DNA of 64,000 nt, taken from contig JAQDQK010000002.1 in assembly GCA_027658995.1 (NCBI GenBank), forward strand, positions 186,001-250,000. Reading direction: 5' to 3'. This DNA is from Propionibacteriaceae bacterium AM104-82 (GTDB lineage: Bacteria; Actinomycetota; Actinomycetes; Propionibacteriales; Propionibacteriaceae). The notes beneath the pieces are model-generated. The model saw only the letters and a list, made by a program, of their open reading frames with translations. It ran no database searches and was not told where the DNA came from. Position numbers and translations under genes: made by a program. Of this stretch, positions 56,686-64,000 are shown in pieces; within the stretch, counting starts at the first letter, position 1; each line of letters starts with the position of its first letter.

Positions 56686-56703
56686 CGGGTACGCTCGGTG
56701 GCG

Positions 56704-57306
56704 ATGAGGACCAAGTCGCTACTGGTGGCCGCCGCGGCAACGCTGTTGCTGGCGGCCTGTGCGCCCTCCATCCCGACCGGCATGCCTGCCAGCCCGCCCG
56801 TCCCCCAGCAGCGACTCGAGGAACTGCGCGTCGGTTACGGGCTGCCCGACTGCCCCGAGACCGACCCGGACGCCGAACAGGTCGACGGAGGGCTGCCAAG
56901 GACGGCGCTGCTGTGCCTCGGCAGCGACACCGTCGTCAACCTGGCGGGGCTCCCGCGCGAACCCATGATCATCAACCTGTGGGCGCAGTGGTGCGCGCCG
57001 TGCAGGCAGGAGGCGCCGTACCTGCGCGCGGCGCTCGCCGACATGGAGGGCGTCGGATTCCTCGGCATCAACTACGACGATGACAAGCCCGACTGGGCCC
57101 TCGAGTTCGCCGACCTGGTCGGCTGGCGCTACCCGCACGTGATGGATCAGACGAAGTCGCTGCAGGGGCCACTGCGGGTCCCGGGGCTGCCGACGACGAT
57201 CTTCGTCACCGCCGACGGCAGGATCGCGGGCGTGCACCCGGGGGTGCTCGAATCGGAGCAGCAGTTGCGCGACCTCGCCCACGAGTACCTGGGGGTGTCG
57301 TCGTGA
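56704..57306 (+). CDS. TlpA/ResA-like thioredoxin-domain lipoprotein
   Basis: A 200-residue exported protein. Signal peptide with lipobox LLLAAC at residues 15-20. The thioredoxin fold carries NLWAQWCAPCRQEAPYLRA with the redox CxxC, and the cis-Pro is in VPGLPTTIFV. It acts as a thiol-disulfide reductase at the membrane surface. It corresponds to Rv3673c after nth. The ATG at 56704 is preferred; a GTG two codons earlier is possible. Confidence 0.9.
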   Translation: MRTKSLLVAAAATLLLAACAPSIPTGMPASPPVPQQRLEELRVGYGLPDCPETDPDAEQVDGGLPRTALLCLGSDTVVNLAGLPREPMIINLWAQWCAPCRQEAPYLRAALADMEGVGFLGINYDDDKPDWALEFADLVGWRYPHVMDQTKSLQGPLRVPGLPTTIFVTADGRIAGVHPGVLESEQQLRDLAHEYLGVSS

Positions 57307-57935
57307 CGGACCCGACCTTCCGACAGTTGGAACGCGCGCTGGTGACCCCACCGCCGGTGCGCTCGATCGGCCTCGACCGGACACCGCAGGGGGAACGCTC
57401 CGCCGCCGTGCTGATGCTGTTCACCGACGCGCCTGACCCGAGTCTCACGTTCGTGACACGTGCCGAGACGCTGCGCAGGCACGCGGGGCAGATCGCGCTG
57501 CCCGGAGGAAGGGTCGACCCGGGCGACGTCGACAGGGCGGCCACCGCGCTGCGGGAGGCAAACGAGGAGACGGGTCTCGATCCGGCGCGGGTGCTGCTGC
57601 TCGGGGAGCTGCCGCCACTGTGGGTGCCCGCCTCCCGCTACGACGTGACGACCGTCATCGGCACCTGGGACGGCGGGCAGCGACTGCACGCGGTCGACCC
57701 GGCCGAGACCGGGGCAGTGCACAACTACCGGGTTTCGCAACTGGCCTCGGCCGAGGTGCGGGTCACGGGCAAGCATCCGAGCGGCTTCACCGGCCCCGCC
57801 TTCATCCTCGGCGAGCAGTTCATCTGGGGCCTGACGGCGCACCTGGTCGACTGGGTGCTCGAGCTGGCCGGCTGGGACAGGCCATGGGACGTCGGCCGTG
57901 AGGTCGCCATCCCCGAGCGCTACATGCGTGACTGA
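57303..57935 (+). CDS. NUDIX hydrolase, CoA pyrophosphatase-like
   Basis: A 210-residue protein. The CoA-specific pre-motif RRHAGQIALPGGR precedes the Nudix box ALREANEETGL. The early Glu position of the box is Asp (GRVDPGD), a change seen in this subfamily. GTG start overlaps the TlpA stop (GTGA). It is in the position of Rv3672c. It cleaves CoA or related nucleotides (family knowledge). Confidence 0.88.
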   Translation: MTDPTFRQLERALVTPPPVRSIGLDRTPQGERSAAVLMLFTDAPDPSLTFVTRAETLRRHAGQIALPGGRVDPGDVDRAATALREANEETGLDPARVLLLGELPPLWVPASRYDVTTVIGTWDGGQRLHAVDPAETGAVHNYRVSQLASAEVRVTGKHPSGFTGPAFILGEQFIWGLTAHLVDWVLELAGWDRPWDVGREVAIPERYMRD

Positions 57936-57949
57936 GCCGCCGGGGCGAC

Positions 57950-58264
57950 TCAGCTCAGCCGATGACTCGGAAAGATCCTGATCGTCGCGTCGGACGAGTC
58001 GCCGTAGTTGACGAGCACGTCGTGCCAGGACTCGATGTCGGGCCTTGAGCGCAGCAGCGCCCGCCGTTCACGTTCGGTCATGCCACCCCAGACACCCCAC
58101 TCGATCTGGTTGTCCAGGGCCTCGGCGAGGCACTCGGATCGGACCGGACACCCCATGCACACCGATCTAGCCCGTTTCTGGTCTTTACCCTCCGGGAAGA
58201 GTGCGTCTGCCAAATCTCGACACTTGGCCTGCAGCGTCCATTCGCTAGCTTCCGCAAGAGACAT
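57950..58264 (-). CDS. WhiB-family iron-sulfur regulator (WhiB4-like)
   Basis: A 104-residue protein. The four cluster cysteines occur as KC (residue 14), then CMGCPVRSEC, and the GVWGG turn is followed by the basic MTERERRALL DNA-binding helix. It is nearest WhiB4 by neighbourhood (next to the PonA2-like PBP). AAGGAGG is seven bases before the ATG at 58264, so an upstream frame start is rejected. The promoter region contains a candidate SigR-type sequence. Confidence 0.9.
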   Translation of the reverse strand: MSLAEASEWTLQAKCRDLADALFPEGKDQKRARSVCMGCPVRSECLAEALDNQIEWGVWGGMTERERRALLRSRPDIESWHDVLVNYGDSSDATIRIFPSHRLS

Positions 58265-58325
58265 GTGCTGCCCTCCTTCGCGCAGTCCGTGTGCCACAGA
58301 CGCTAGCGCATCCACCGCGCAACGC

Positions 58326-58350
58326 AACAGTGCCATTTTTCTCAAATTCC
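58326..58350 (-). promoter_or_regulatory. Candidate SigR/SigH-type promoter for whiB
   Basis: On the minus strand GGAAT (58350-58346), 17 bases, GTT (58328-58326). The SigR consensus is GGAAT-N18-GTT, so spacing is one short. A perfect TTGACA (58358-58353) overlaps the upstream side but has no good -10. Confidence 0.3.
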
Positions 58351-58389
58351 CCTGTCAAGGGCGAAACCGGGGTCTTGGGGCTCGTCACG

Positions 58390-58395
58390 TAAGAT
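58390..58395 (+). promoter_or_regulatory. -10 element TAAGAT for the PBP gene
   Basis: TAAGAT ends 7 bases before the ATG at 58403; AGGCGCC lies between and may serve as a weak ribosome site. Confidence 0.45.
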
Positions 58396-58402
58396 AGGCG
58401 CC

Positions 58403-60799
58403 ATGAAGTCTGCCTCCCTCAGCCAGAAGGCTTACTCATTCCTGATGTTCCTGGCGGTCAGCGTGCTTGCCGGTCTACTCGTCTCGGGCTTGGCGGTTCC
58501 GTTCACCGCCCTGCTGGGTAGCGGAGCAAAGATGGCAGTGAGCGCGCTCGACGACATCCCCGCCGACCTCGAGACACCCCCGCAGCACCAACGCTCCGAG
58601 GTGTTCATGGCCGACGGGAAGCTGCTCGCGACGTTCTTCGACGAGAACCGCGTCTACGTCCCGCTCAGCGAGATCTCCCCGAACATGCAGGACGCCCAGT
58701 TGGCGATCGAGGACCACCGCTTCTACGAGCACGGCGCGATCGACTTCCAGGGCTTCGGGCGAGCGTTCCTCAAGACCATCGCGGGCGACACCCAGGGCGC
58801 GTCGACGCTGACGCAGCAGTACGTCAAGATGGTCCGCATCGAGATGGCTGTCGCCGCAAACGACGAGGTCGCCCGCCGCAAGGCAGACGAGGTCAGCATC
58901 GAGCGCAAGATCATCGAGGCCCGCTACGCGATGGCGCTTGAGGAGCGCCTCACGAAGGACCAGATCCTCGAGCGCTACCTGAACATCGCCTACTACGGCG
59001 ACGGCGCCTACGGCGTGCAGGCCGCCGCCAAGCACTACTTCAACGTCGACGCGAAGAACCTGACGCTCGGCCAGTCGGCGATGCTGGCGGGCCTGGTGCA
59101 GAACCCGGTCGCGCTGAACCCGACCAAGAACCTCGACAAGGCGATGGACCGCCGCGACGTCGTCCTGAACCAGATGGTCAAGTGGGGCATGGCGTCGAAG
59201 GAGGATGTCGACGCGGCCAAGGCTGAGGTCACGTTCGACCCCGCGAAGGTGCAGCGCACGGCCAAGGGCTGCGTGTCGTCGCCGTACCCGTTCCTCTGCG
59301 ACTACGTGAAGCGCACCCTCCTCTCCGACAAGATGCCGAGCATGGGTAAGGACGAGCAGGAGCGCACCAACTACCTCAACCGCGGCGGCCTGCAGATCCA
59401 CACGCTGATCGACCCGGCCGCTCAGGCCTCGGCCGAGGCCGCTGTCGCCTCGATGGTCGCCCCGACCGACCCGGTGCTCGCCAACTCCGTGCTGATCCAG
59501 CCGAGCACCGGCCTGATCGTGGCCATGGCGCAGTCGCGGCCCGTGATGGGTGACGACAAGGGCAAGGGCGAGAGCTACTACAACTACAACGTCGAGAAGG
59601 GCATGGGCGGCATCGAGGGCTTCCAGGCCGGCTCGACATTCAAGCCGTTCATCCTCGCCTCGGCGCTCAGCCAGGGCATGACCCCTGACAAGACCTACGA
59701 CTCGCCGGGCACCATGCAGTTCAAGGGCTCGACGTTCAAGAACTGCACCGGCCCGTTCAAGTTCAACCAGGACTGGACGCCTCAGAACCAGTTCAAGAAG
59801 GGCTACGGCGTCATCGACATGATGGCCGCCTCCCGGAACTCGGTGAACACCTACTTCATCCAGTTGGAGCGCGACACCGGCATCTGCGCAGGCATCGACA
59901 TGGCCAAGAACGCGGGCGTGAAGCTTGCCGACGGCAAGGACCTGCGCACCATGCAGGACATCCCCTCGTTCGTGCTCGGCGTCGCCGACGTCACCCCGCT
60001 GTCGATGGCAGAGGCCTACGCGACCTTCGCCAACCGCGGCGTGCACTGCGACCCCATCATCCTGAAGTCCGTCACCGCGCGTGACGGCAAGGAGGTCGCG
60101 GTCCCGTCCGCCAACTGCAAGCAGACGATCCCGAAGGAAGTCGCCGACGGCGTCAACCACATCCTCAAGTCGGTGGCCCTGCAGGGCACCGGCCGCCCGG
60201 CGGCGATTCGCGACGGACGCGACGAGGCGGGCAAGACCGGTACCACCAACGGCGCGGCCGCCGTGTGGTACGCGGGCTACACCCCCGAGATGGCGGGCGT
60301 CGCGATGATCGCGATCGACAAGACCCACGACTACTACAAGTCGCACCGCAAGAGCGTCGACGGCGTCCGGGTCAAGGGCGGGCGCCTCAACGGCTCCGGT
60401 GGCGGCGACGCGGGCAAGATCTGGCGCCCCGCGATGAAGTCGGCGCTCGAGGGTAAGCCGAAGACGAAGTTCACGGCCCCGTCGAAGAAGATCCTCGAGG
60501 GCGAGAGGGTGGCAGTGCCGTCGACCAGGGGCATGGGCATGGAGGAGGCCAAGCGCACGCTGGAGGCCGCGGGCTTCTCCACTGCTCGGCGCTACGTCTA
60601 CTCGGACGCGCGTGAGGGCGCCTACCTCGGCGTCGACGCGGGCAAGACGGCGAAGAAGTTCTCGACGATCTACCTGCGCATCTCCAAGGGGCCCAAGCCG
60701 CAGCCGAAGCCGACCGCTCCGCCGCCGTCGGCACCCGCGACCCAGGCGCCGCCTGCGGCCCCCGCGACGATCGCCCCACCGCCGAACCCGAACCGTTGA
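58403..60799 (+). CDS. Bifunctional penicillin-binding protein with PASTA domain (PonA2-like)
   Basis: Class A PBP of 798 residues that polymerises and crosslinks peptidoglycan. There is an N-terminal helix at 10-35. The GT51 motifs are EDHRFYEH and GASTLTQQYVKM. The transpeptidase motifs are GSTFKPF (SxxK), SRNSVN (SxN) and AGKTGTTNGAAAVW (KTG). A PASTA domain follows at about 690-760 (VPSTRGMGMEEAKRTLEAAGF), with a Pro-rich tail. It is divergent from whiB, as PonA2 is from WhiB4 in mycobacteria. Confidence 0.96.
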   Translation: MKSASLSQKAYSFLMFLAVSVLAGLLVSGLAVPFTALLGSGAKMAVSALDDIPADLETPPQHQRSEVFMADGKLLATFFDENRVYVPLSEISPNMQDAQLAIEDHRFYEHGAIDFQGFGRAFLKTIAGDTQGASTLTQQYVKMVRIEMAVAANDEVARRKADEVSIERKIIEARYAMALEERLTKDQILERYLNIAYYGDGAYGVQAAAKHYFNVDAKNLTLGQSAMLAGLVQNPVALNPTKNLDKAMDRRDVVLNQMVKWGMASKEDVDAAKAEVTFDPAKVQRTAKGCVSSPYPFLCDYVKRTLLSDKMPSMGKDEQERTNYLNRGGLQIHTLIDPAAQASAEAAVASMVAPTDPVLANSVLIQPSTGLIVAMAQSRPVMGDDKGKGESYYNYNVEKGMGGIEGFQAGSTFKPFILASALSQGMTPDKTYDSPGTMQFKGSTFKNCTGPFKFNQDWTPQNQFKKGYGVIDMMAASRNSVNTYFIQLERDTGICAGIDMAKNAGVKLADGKDLRTMQDIPSFVLGVADVTPLSMAEAYATFANRGVHCDPIILKSVTARDGKEVAVPSANCKQTIPKEVADGVNHILKSVALQGTGRPAAIRDGRDEAGKTGTTNGAAAVWYAGYTPEMAGVAMIAIDKTHDYYKSHRKSVDGVRVKGGRLNGSGGGDAGKIWRPAMKSALEGKPKTKFTAPSKKILEGERVAVPSTRGMGMEEAKRTLEAAGFSTARRYVYSDAREGAYLGVDAGKTAKKFSTIYLRISKGPKPQPKPTAPPPSAPATQAPPAAPATIAPPPNPNR

Positions 60800-61707
60800 T
60801 GACCCATCCCATCGCGAGGGCCGTCACGGCCCTCGCGGCCTTCGGGGGCGCCTGCTTCGGCTGGGGGCTGATCGAGGCCCACCTGTACACCGTGCGCCGC
60901 GTCGAGGCCGAGGTGCTCGCCCCGGGCAGCGACCCCGTCCGGGTGCTGCACATCAGCGACCTTCACCTCGGCGCGCACCAGGAGCGCAAGCTCGACTTCA
61001 TCCGCGCCCTCGTGCGCCTCAAGCCCGATCTGGTGGTCAACACCGGCGACAACATCTCTTCGAAGGCCGCCATCTCGCCGCTGCTGGAGGCGCTCTCCCC
61101 GCTGCGCGGCATCCCCGGCGTGTTCGTGTTCGGCTCGAACGACTACCATGCGCCCGTCTTCAAGAGCCCGCTTCGCTACCTGATCCACGGCCGCTCGCAG
61201 TCAGGCCAGGCCAAGCCCGCGGACCTGCCGTGGGAGGACCTGCGCGACGGCTTCGAGGACCTCGGCTGGGTCGACCTGACCGAGAGGCGCGCAACCCTCG
61301 ACGTGGCGGGCACCAGGATCGCGTTCCGGGGCACCGACGACGCCCACCACGGCCGCGACGACTACCCGCAGGTCGCGGGCCCGGCCGACGCGGAGGCCGG
61401 CCTGAACGTCGGCGTCACGCACGCGCCGTACCTGAAACTGCTCGACGCCATGACCGGCGACGGCATGGACCTGATCTTCGCCGGCCACACGCACGGCGGC
61501 CAGGTCTGCGTCCCCGGCTACGGGGCCCTTATCACCAACTGCGACATCGACCGCAAGCGGGTCAAGGGGCTGTCGACGCACGACTCCGGCGGACGGCGCT
61601 CGCACCTGCACGTCTCGGGCGGTCTCGGCACCTCCCCGTTCGCGCCCTACCGTTTCGCGAACCGCCCCGAGGTCACCCTGCTCACGCTGCTGCCGCGAAC
61701 CGCCTGA
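60799..61707 (+). CDS. Membrane-associated metallophosphoesterase
   Basis: A 302-residue protein. One N-terminal helix, then the calcineurin-like metal ligands: DLHLGAH, VNTGDNI, SNDYH (where the family has GNHD/E), and FAGHTHGGQ. Its ATG shares a base with the PBP stop (TGATG). It corresponds to Rv3683 after PonA2. Relatives act on lipid-linked substrates such as UDP-diacylglucosamine; the substrate here is not proven. Confidence 0.9.
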   Translation: MTHPIARAVTALAAFGGACFGWGLIEAHLYTVRRVEAEVLAPGSDPVRVLHISDLHLGAHQERKLDFIRALVRLKPDLVVNTGDNISSKAAISPLLEALSPLRGIPGVFVFGSNDYHAPVFKSPLRYLIHGRSQSGQAKPADLPWEDLRDGFEDLGWVDLTERRATLDVAGTRIAFRGTDDAHHGRDDYPQVAGPADAEAGLNVGVTHAPYLKLLDAMTGDGMDLIFAGHTHGGQVCVPGYGALITNCDIDRKRVKGLSTHDSGGRRSHLHVSGGLGTSPFAPYRFANRPEVTLLTLLPRTA

Positions 61708-61714
61708 GACCCAG

Positions 61715-61744
61715 TTCGCGATTCGGGTCACCGTCGGCTAATAT
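61715..61744 (+). promoter_or_regulatory. Probable promoter of tRNA-Pro
   Basis: TAATAT (61739-61744) is a near-consensus -10, and TTCGCG (61715-61720) is a weak -35 at 18 bases. The -10 lies 21 bases before the tRNA. Confidence 0.5.
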
Positions 61745-61765
61745 TTCCGGTGGCCCACGGGCCAT

Positions 61766-61842
61766 CGGGGTGTGGCGCAGCTTGGTAGCGCGCGTCGTTC
61801 GGGACGACGAGGCCGCAGGTTCAAATCCTGTCACCCCGACCA
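61766..61842 (+). tRNA. tRNA-Pro (anticodon CGG)
   Basis: 77-nt cloverleaf including encoded CCA. The acceptor CGGGGTG pairs with CACCCCG, and the anticodon arm CGTCG-TTCGGGA-CGACG gives anticodon CGG (reads CCG). T-arm with TTCAAAT. Unlike the tRNA-Thr, this gene encodes its CCA end. Confidence 0.97.
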
Positions 61843-61853
61843 GTCTCACCAGC

Positions 61854-61886
61854 AAGGCCCGGCTCATCGCGAGCCGGGCCTTCTGC
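61854..61886 (+). terminator. Terminator of tRNA-Pro
   Basis: Perfect 12-bp stem AAGGCCCGGCTC / GAGCCGGGCCTT with a 5-base loop ATCGC. The T-tract is only TTCTG. Confidence 0.8.
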
Positions 61887-61939
61887 GTTGACCTGGCCGT
61901 TTACCCACCCTCCCCGGTTCGCCGCCGGATACTGGTCAG

Positions 61940-62916
61940 ATGAACGAGACCCTGCACCGCGTCGCACCCGGCACCGACCCAGGGATCACCCGGATCCGGG
62001 ACGGGCAAGGCTTCGAGTACCGCGGGCCGGGCGGCGCGGCGGTCTCCGCGGCCGACCTCGCCAGGATCAAGGCCCTCGCGCTGCCTCCCGCGTGGACGAA
62101 GGTGTGGATCTGCGCCGACCCGCTCGGCCACATCCAGGCCGTCGGCGTGGACGCGGACGGCAGGGAGCAGTACCGCTACCACGAACGCTGGAAGCAGGAC
62201 CGGGCCGAGCACAAGTTCGCCAGGATGCTCCACCTGGCGGCGGCCCTCCCCGCGGCCCGGGGCCGCGCCACCCGCGACCTGTCCCAGCCGGCAGAGCCCT
62301 CGCACCGGTGCTTGCGGTCGCCTTCCGGTTCCTCGACGACGCCTCGCCGCGGGTCGGGTCGATCGAGTACCTGGAGCGCTACGGCAGCCGGGGCCTGACG
62401 ACGCTGCAGCAGCGCGACGTCACCGTCGAAGGGCACCACGTCACGCTGCACTTCCCGGCGAAGTCACACAAACACGATGTGATGCACATGACCGACCTCG
62501 AGTTGGCCGAGGCCGTCGCGACCCTCCTGGACGGAGACCCGGAGGATCGGTTGCTGCGCTACCACGCCGCTGGCGACCTGCACCACCTCGACCCGGCGGA
62601 GGTCAACGCCTACCTCCACGAGATCACCGGAGGCCCCTACACGGCCAAGGACTTCCGCACCCTCCGCGGCACCATCGCGGCGGCCGAGTCCCTGGCCCGA
62701 ACCGGTCTCGCCGACGGCGAGACGGCCGCCCACCACGCGGAGGTCGCCGCCGCCAAGGCCGCGTCGGAGGCGCTGCAGAACACGCCCGCGGTCGCCCGGT
62801 CCAGCTACATCGATCCGCGCGTGTTCGAGGCGTACCGGGACGGGCGACTGCTCGACCTGGGCCGCTCCCCCGACGCCGCGCTGCGCGACCTCGTCGCGGG
62901 CGTGGACGGCTCCTGA
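61940..62916 (+). pseudogene. Topoisomerase IB (eukaryotic-type) broken by a frameshift
   Basis: The first part (from ATG 61940) has the bacterial TopIB N-terminus: GITRIRDGQGFEYRG, LALPPAWTKVWICADPLGHIQA, YRYHERWKQDRAEHKFARML. Near 62290 the reading must move back one base to continue with VLAVAFRFLDDASPRVGSIEYLERYG, GLTTLQQRDV, and the catalytic AKSHKHD, TAKDFRTLRGT and the Tyr-containing SYIDPRVFEAY. One G missing at the GG of 62290-62291 would restore a frame of about 325 codons. Either a recent pseudogene or a sequence error. GATACT 6 bases before the ATG suggests a leaderless mRNA. Confidence 0.85.
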
Positions 62917-62925
62917 GTCGGCGCC

Positions 62926-63351
62926 TCAGCCTGCCGAGGCCCGCTCCCAAGGCTCGGGCCCGCCGTCGACGACCACGAACAGCGGATGCGGCGTCGTGGC
63001 GGCCTCGAGGCGTGCAAGCCACTCGGGCGAACGGAGGCGCAACTTCGCCGTCAGGTGCTCGCGTTCCAGCAGCAGTTGCCCGCTGGTCACGCTGATCGGC
63101 GCGGACTCAACGGGGCCGTCGATGCGCGTCCGGTCGAAGCGGTAGCCCCGCACGGTCGCCTCGTCGGCCAGGCCCGTCAGGTAGGCCCCGATCGCCGCCA
63201 TCGGCTCGGCGGAGTCCCGGAACCGCGTCAGTTGCGGATGGTGCCGGTAGCCCGCGGTGCGGCCCGCCAGGACGGCCTGCGCGAGCAGCGACTCGCGCCA
63301 GCAGGCGATCAGCCCCTGGCGGTCGAGCAGGCTCGGGTTGAGCGACCACAT
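62926..63351 (-). CDS. Pyrimidine-dimer DNA glycosylase family protein
   Basis: A 141-residue protein of the Pyr_excise/endonuclease V-like family. MRMWSLNPSLLDRQGLIACWRE and TAGYRHHPQLTRFR are close to the family pattern. The role is repair of UV dimers by base excision, but the activity of bacterial members is mostly inferred. The ATG at 63351 matches the family start; a GTG at 63357 is possible. It follows the lipoprotein gene by 14 bases and is probably on the same transcript. Confidence 0.85.
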   Translation of the reverse strand: MWSLNPSLLDRQGLIACWRESLLAQAVLAGRTAGYRHHPQLTRFRDSAEPMAAIGAYLTGLADEATVRGYRFDRTRIDGPVESAPISVTSGQLLLEREHLTAKLRLRSPEWLARLEAATTPHPLFVVVDGGPEPWERASAG

Positions 63352-63365
63352 TCGCACGGGCGGGC

Positions 63366-63968
63366 TCAGAAGTCCTTGGCGTCACCGTTCTCGTCGAGGC
63401 ACCTCAGCCCCGGCGCGCCCGGGGGCACCTCGTTGGTGACGAACTCGGTGCAGGGGATGGCGTCCTCGAACTGGTTGATGTAGTGCCAGGCGCCCTCGTC
63501 GATGCCCCAGATGACCTGCCCGCCTCCGCAGTCGCTCTCCTCCGAGCCGAAGGCGAAGCCGTCGGGATGGATGGCCTTGACGACGACCTCGGAGGTGGTG
63601 CAGCCCGCGTCGTCCTCGACGCCGACCCGCGAGGCAAGGAACGTGCGGAAGGTCTCGGGCAGCGCGTCGGCCGCCTTGACCTGCTCGGCGTCGGTGACGG
63701 TGACGTCCACTGGGGTCCACGGGCCGCCGACCTTCGTCGGCTGTGCGACCGGAGGAAGCGTCGGGGTGGGCGTCTCGGCCAACGGCTCCAACTCGGTCGG
63801 CTCCGCCGTCGGGCTCGCGACGGGCGCCGGATCGGGCGACGCGGGCGTCGACGCGGGGCTCAATGCCACGGGCGAGGTCGGCTGCGTCGACGGTGCCTGC
63901 TCCGCGGTGCAGCCGCCGAGGGCGGCCGCCACGGAGACGACAACGGCTAGTTTGAGGGCGATACGCAC
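63366..63968 (-). CDS. Secreted lipoprotein of unknown function
   Basis: A 200-residue lipoprotein. Signal peptide with lipobox ALGGC near residue 20, then a long Pro/Thr/Ser-rich linker (about 25-85), and a C-terminal domain of about 110 residues with four cysteines (CTTSE, DCGGG, IPCTE, LRCLDENG) that could form disulfides. The GTG at 63968 is chosen because TAGTCT ends 7 bases upstream. The C-terminal fold is not recognised. Confidence 0.8.
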   Translation of the reverse strand: MRIALKLAVVVSVAAALGGCTAEQAPSTQPTSPVALSPASTPASPDPAPVASPTAEPTELEPLAETPTPTLPPVAQPTKVGGPWTPVDVTVTDAEQVKAADALPETFRTFLASRVGVEDDAGCTTSEVVVKAIHPDGFAFGSEESDCGGGQVIWGIDEGAWHYINQFEDAIPCTEFVTNEVPPGAPGLRCLDENGDAKDF

Positions 63969-63975
63969 AGTCGCG

Positions 63976-63981
63976 AGACTA
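63976..63981 (-). promoter_or_regulatory. -10 element TAGTCT for the lipoprotein gene
   Basis: TAGTCT on the minus strand, followed by 7 bases and then GTG, consistent with a leaderless mRNA. Confidence 0.45.
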
Positions 63982-64000
63982 CCAGCGCGCGACACGCCAG

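Overview
The window is a high-GC, gene-dense chromosomal segment of an actinobacterium. Lsr2, a WhiB regulator, ClpC, DUF3180, a zincin-type metalloprotease beside tilS, the actinobacterial helicase/secretion (tad) neighbourhood and a PBP with a PASTA domain next to whiB all point to this phylum. The ammonium, folate and topA-tmk-holB arrangements and the general style suggest a propionibacterial relative (Tessaracoccus/Propioniciclava-like), but the genus is an inference.

Layout. 1-1.85 kb: end of a thiamine- or iron-type ABC importer. 1.9-4.8 kb: a DUF2871/MFS efflux pair divergent from a TetR regulator, with a promoter and overlapping palindrome between them. 4.8-6.1 kb: a CDP-alcohol phosphatidyltransferase and two DUF202 membrane proteins. 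6.2-10.4 kb: clpC, lsr2 and an orphan NuoD-like gene. 10.4-20.75 kb: a long minus-strand run with overlapping genes: dacB, zincin protease, tilS, hpt, a membrane protein, ftsH, folE, folP, folB, folK, DUF3180 and a coiled-coil membrane protein. folB appears to start at ATC. 20.8-24 kb: ppa, two fluoride-channel genes, a TRM11-like methyltransferase, and sixA preceded by an inverted repeat. 24.1-25.8 kb: amtB-glnK. 25.9-28.8 kb: a GyrI-like protein, an AlkZ-like protein and a flavin amine oxidase. 29-33.4 kb: tRNA-Thr, an S33 exopeptidase, a RicT/PSP1 protein and a DoxX protein with an acidic repeat region. 33.4-40.5 kb: holB, a TauE/SafE transporter behind a Cys-containing leader peptide, tmk, a CYTH/CHAD-like protein and topA. 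40.5-46.1 kb: a secreted gluzincin peptidase, a methyltransferase, an aldo-keto reductase and a YgjV-like protein. 46.1-46.9 kb: a stretch without recognisable genes that holds a polypyrimidine tract and five clustered palindromes. 46.9-53.9 kb: the tad-type operon with an embedded DEAH helicase. 54-61.7 kb: a methyltransferase, a holin-like protein, DUF4177, RidA, nth, a thioredoxin lipoprotein, NUDIX, whiB, a bifunctional PBP and a metallophosphoesterase, resembling the Rv3671c-Rv3683 region of Mycobacterium tuberculosis. 61.7-64 kb: tRNA-Pro, a frameshifted topoisomerase IB gene, a pyrimidine-dimer glycosylase and a lipoprotein.

How the genes work together. The folate genes form one biosynthetic series (GTP to hydroxymethyldihydropterin pyrophosphate and dihydropteroate) in a housekeeping operon. 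amtB and glnK are a transporter and its gate. CpaE/TadA/TadB/TadC and the small TadE/Flp-like proteins would build a surface or secretion apparatus. topA, tmk and holB are replication genes. No CRISPR array, insertion sequence, prophage or rRNA gene was seen.
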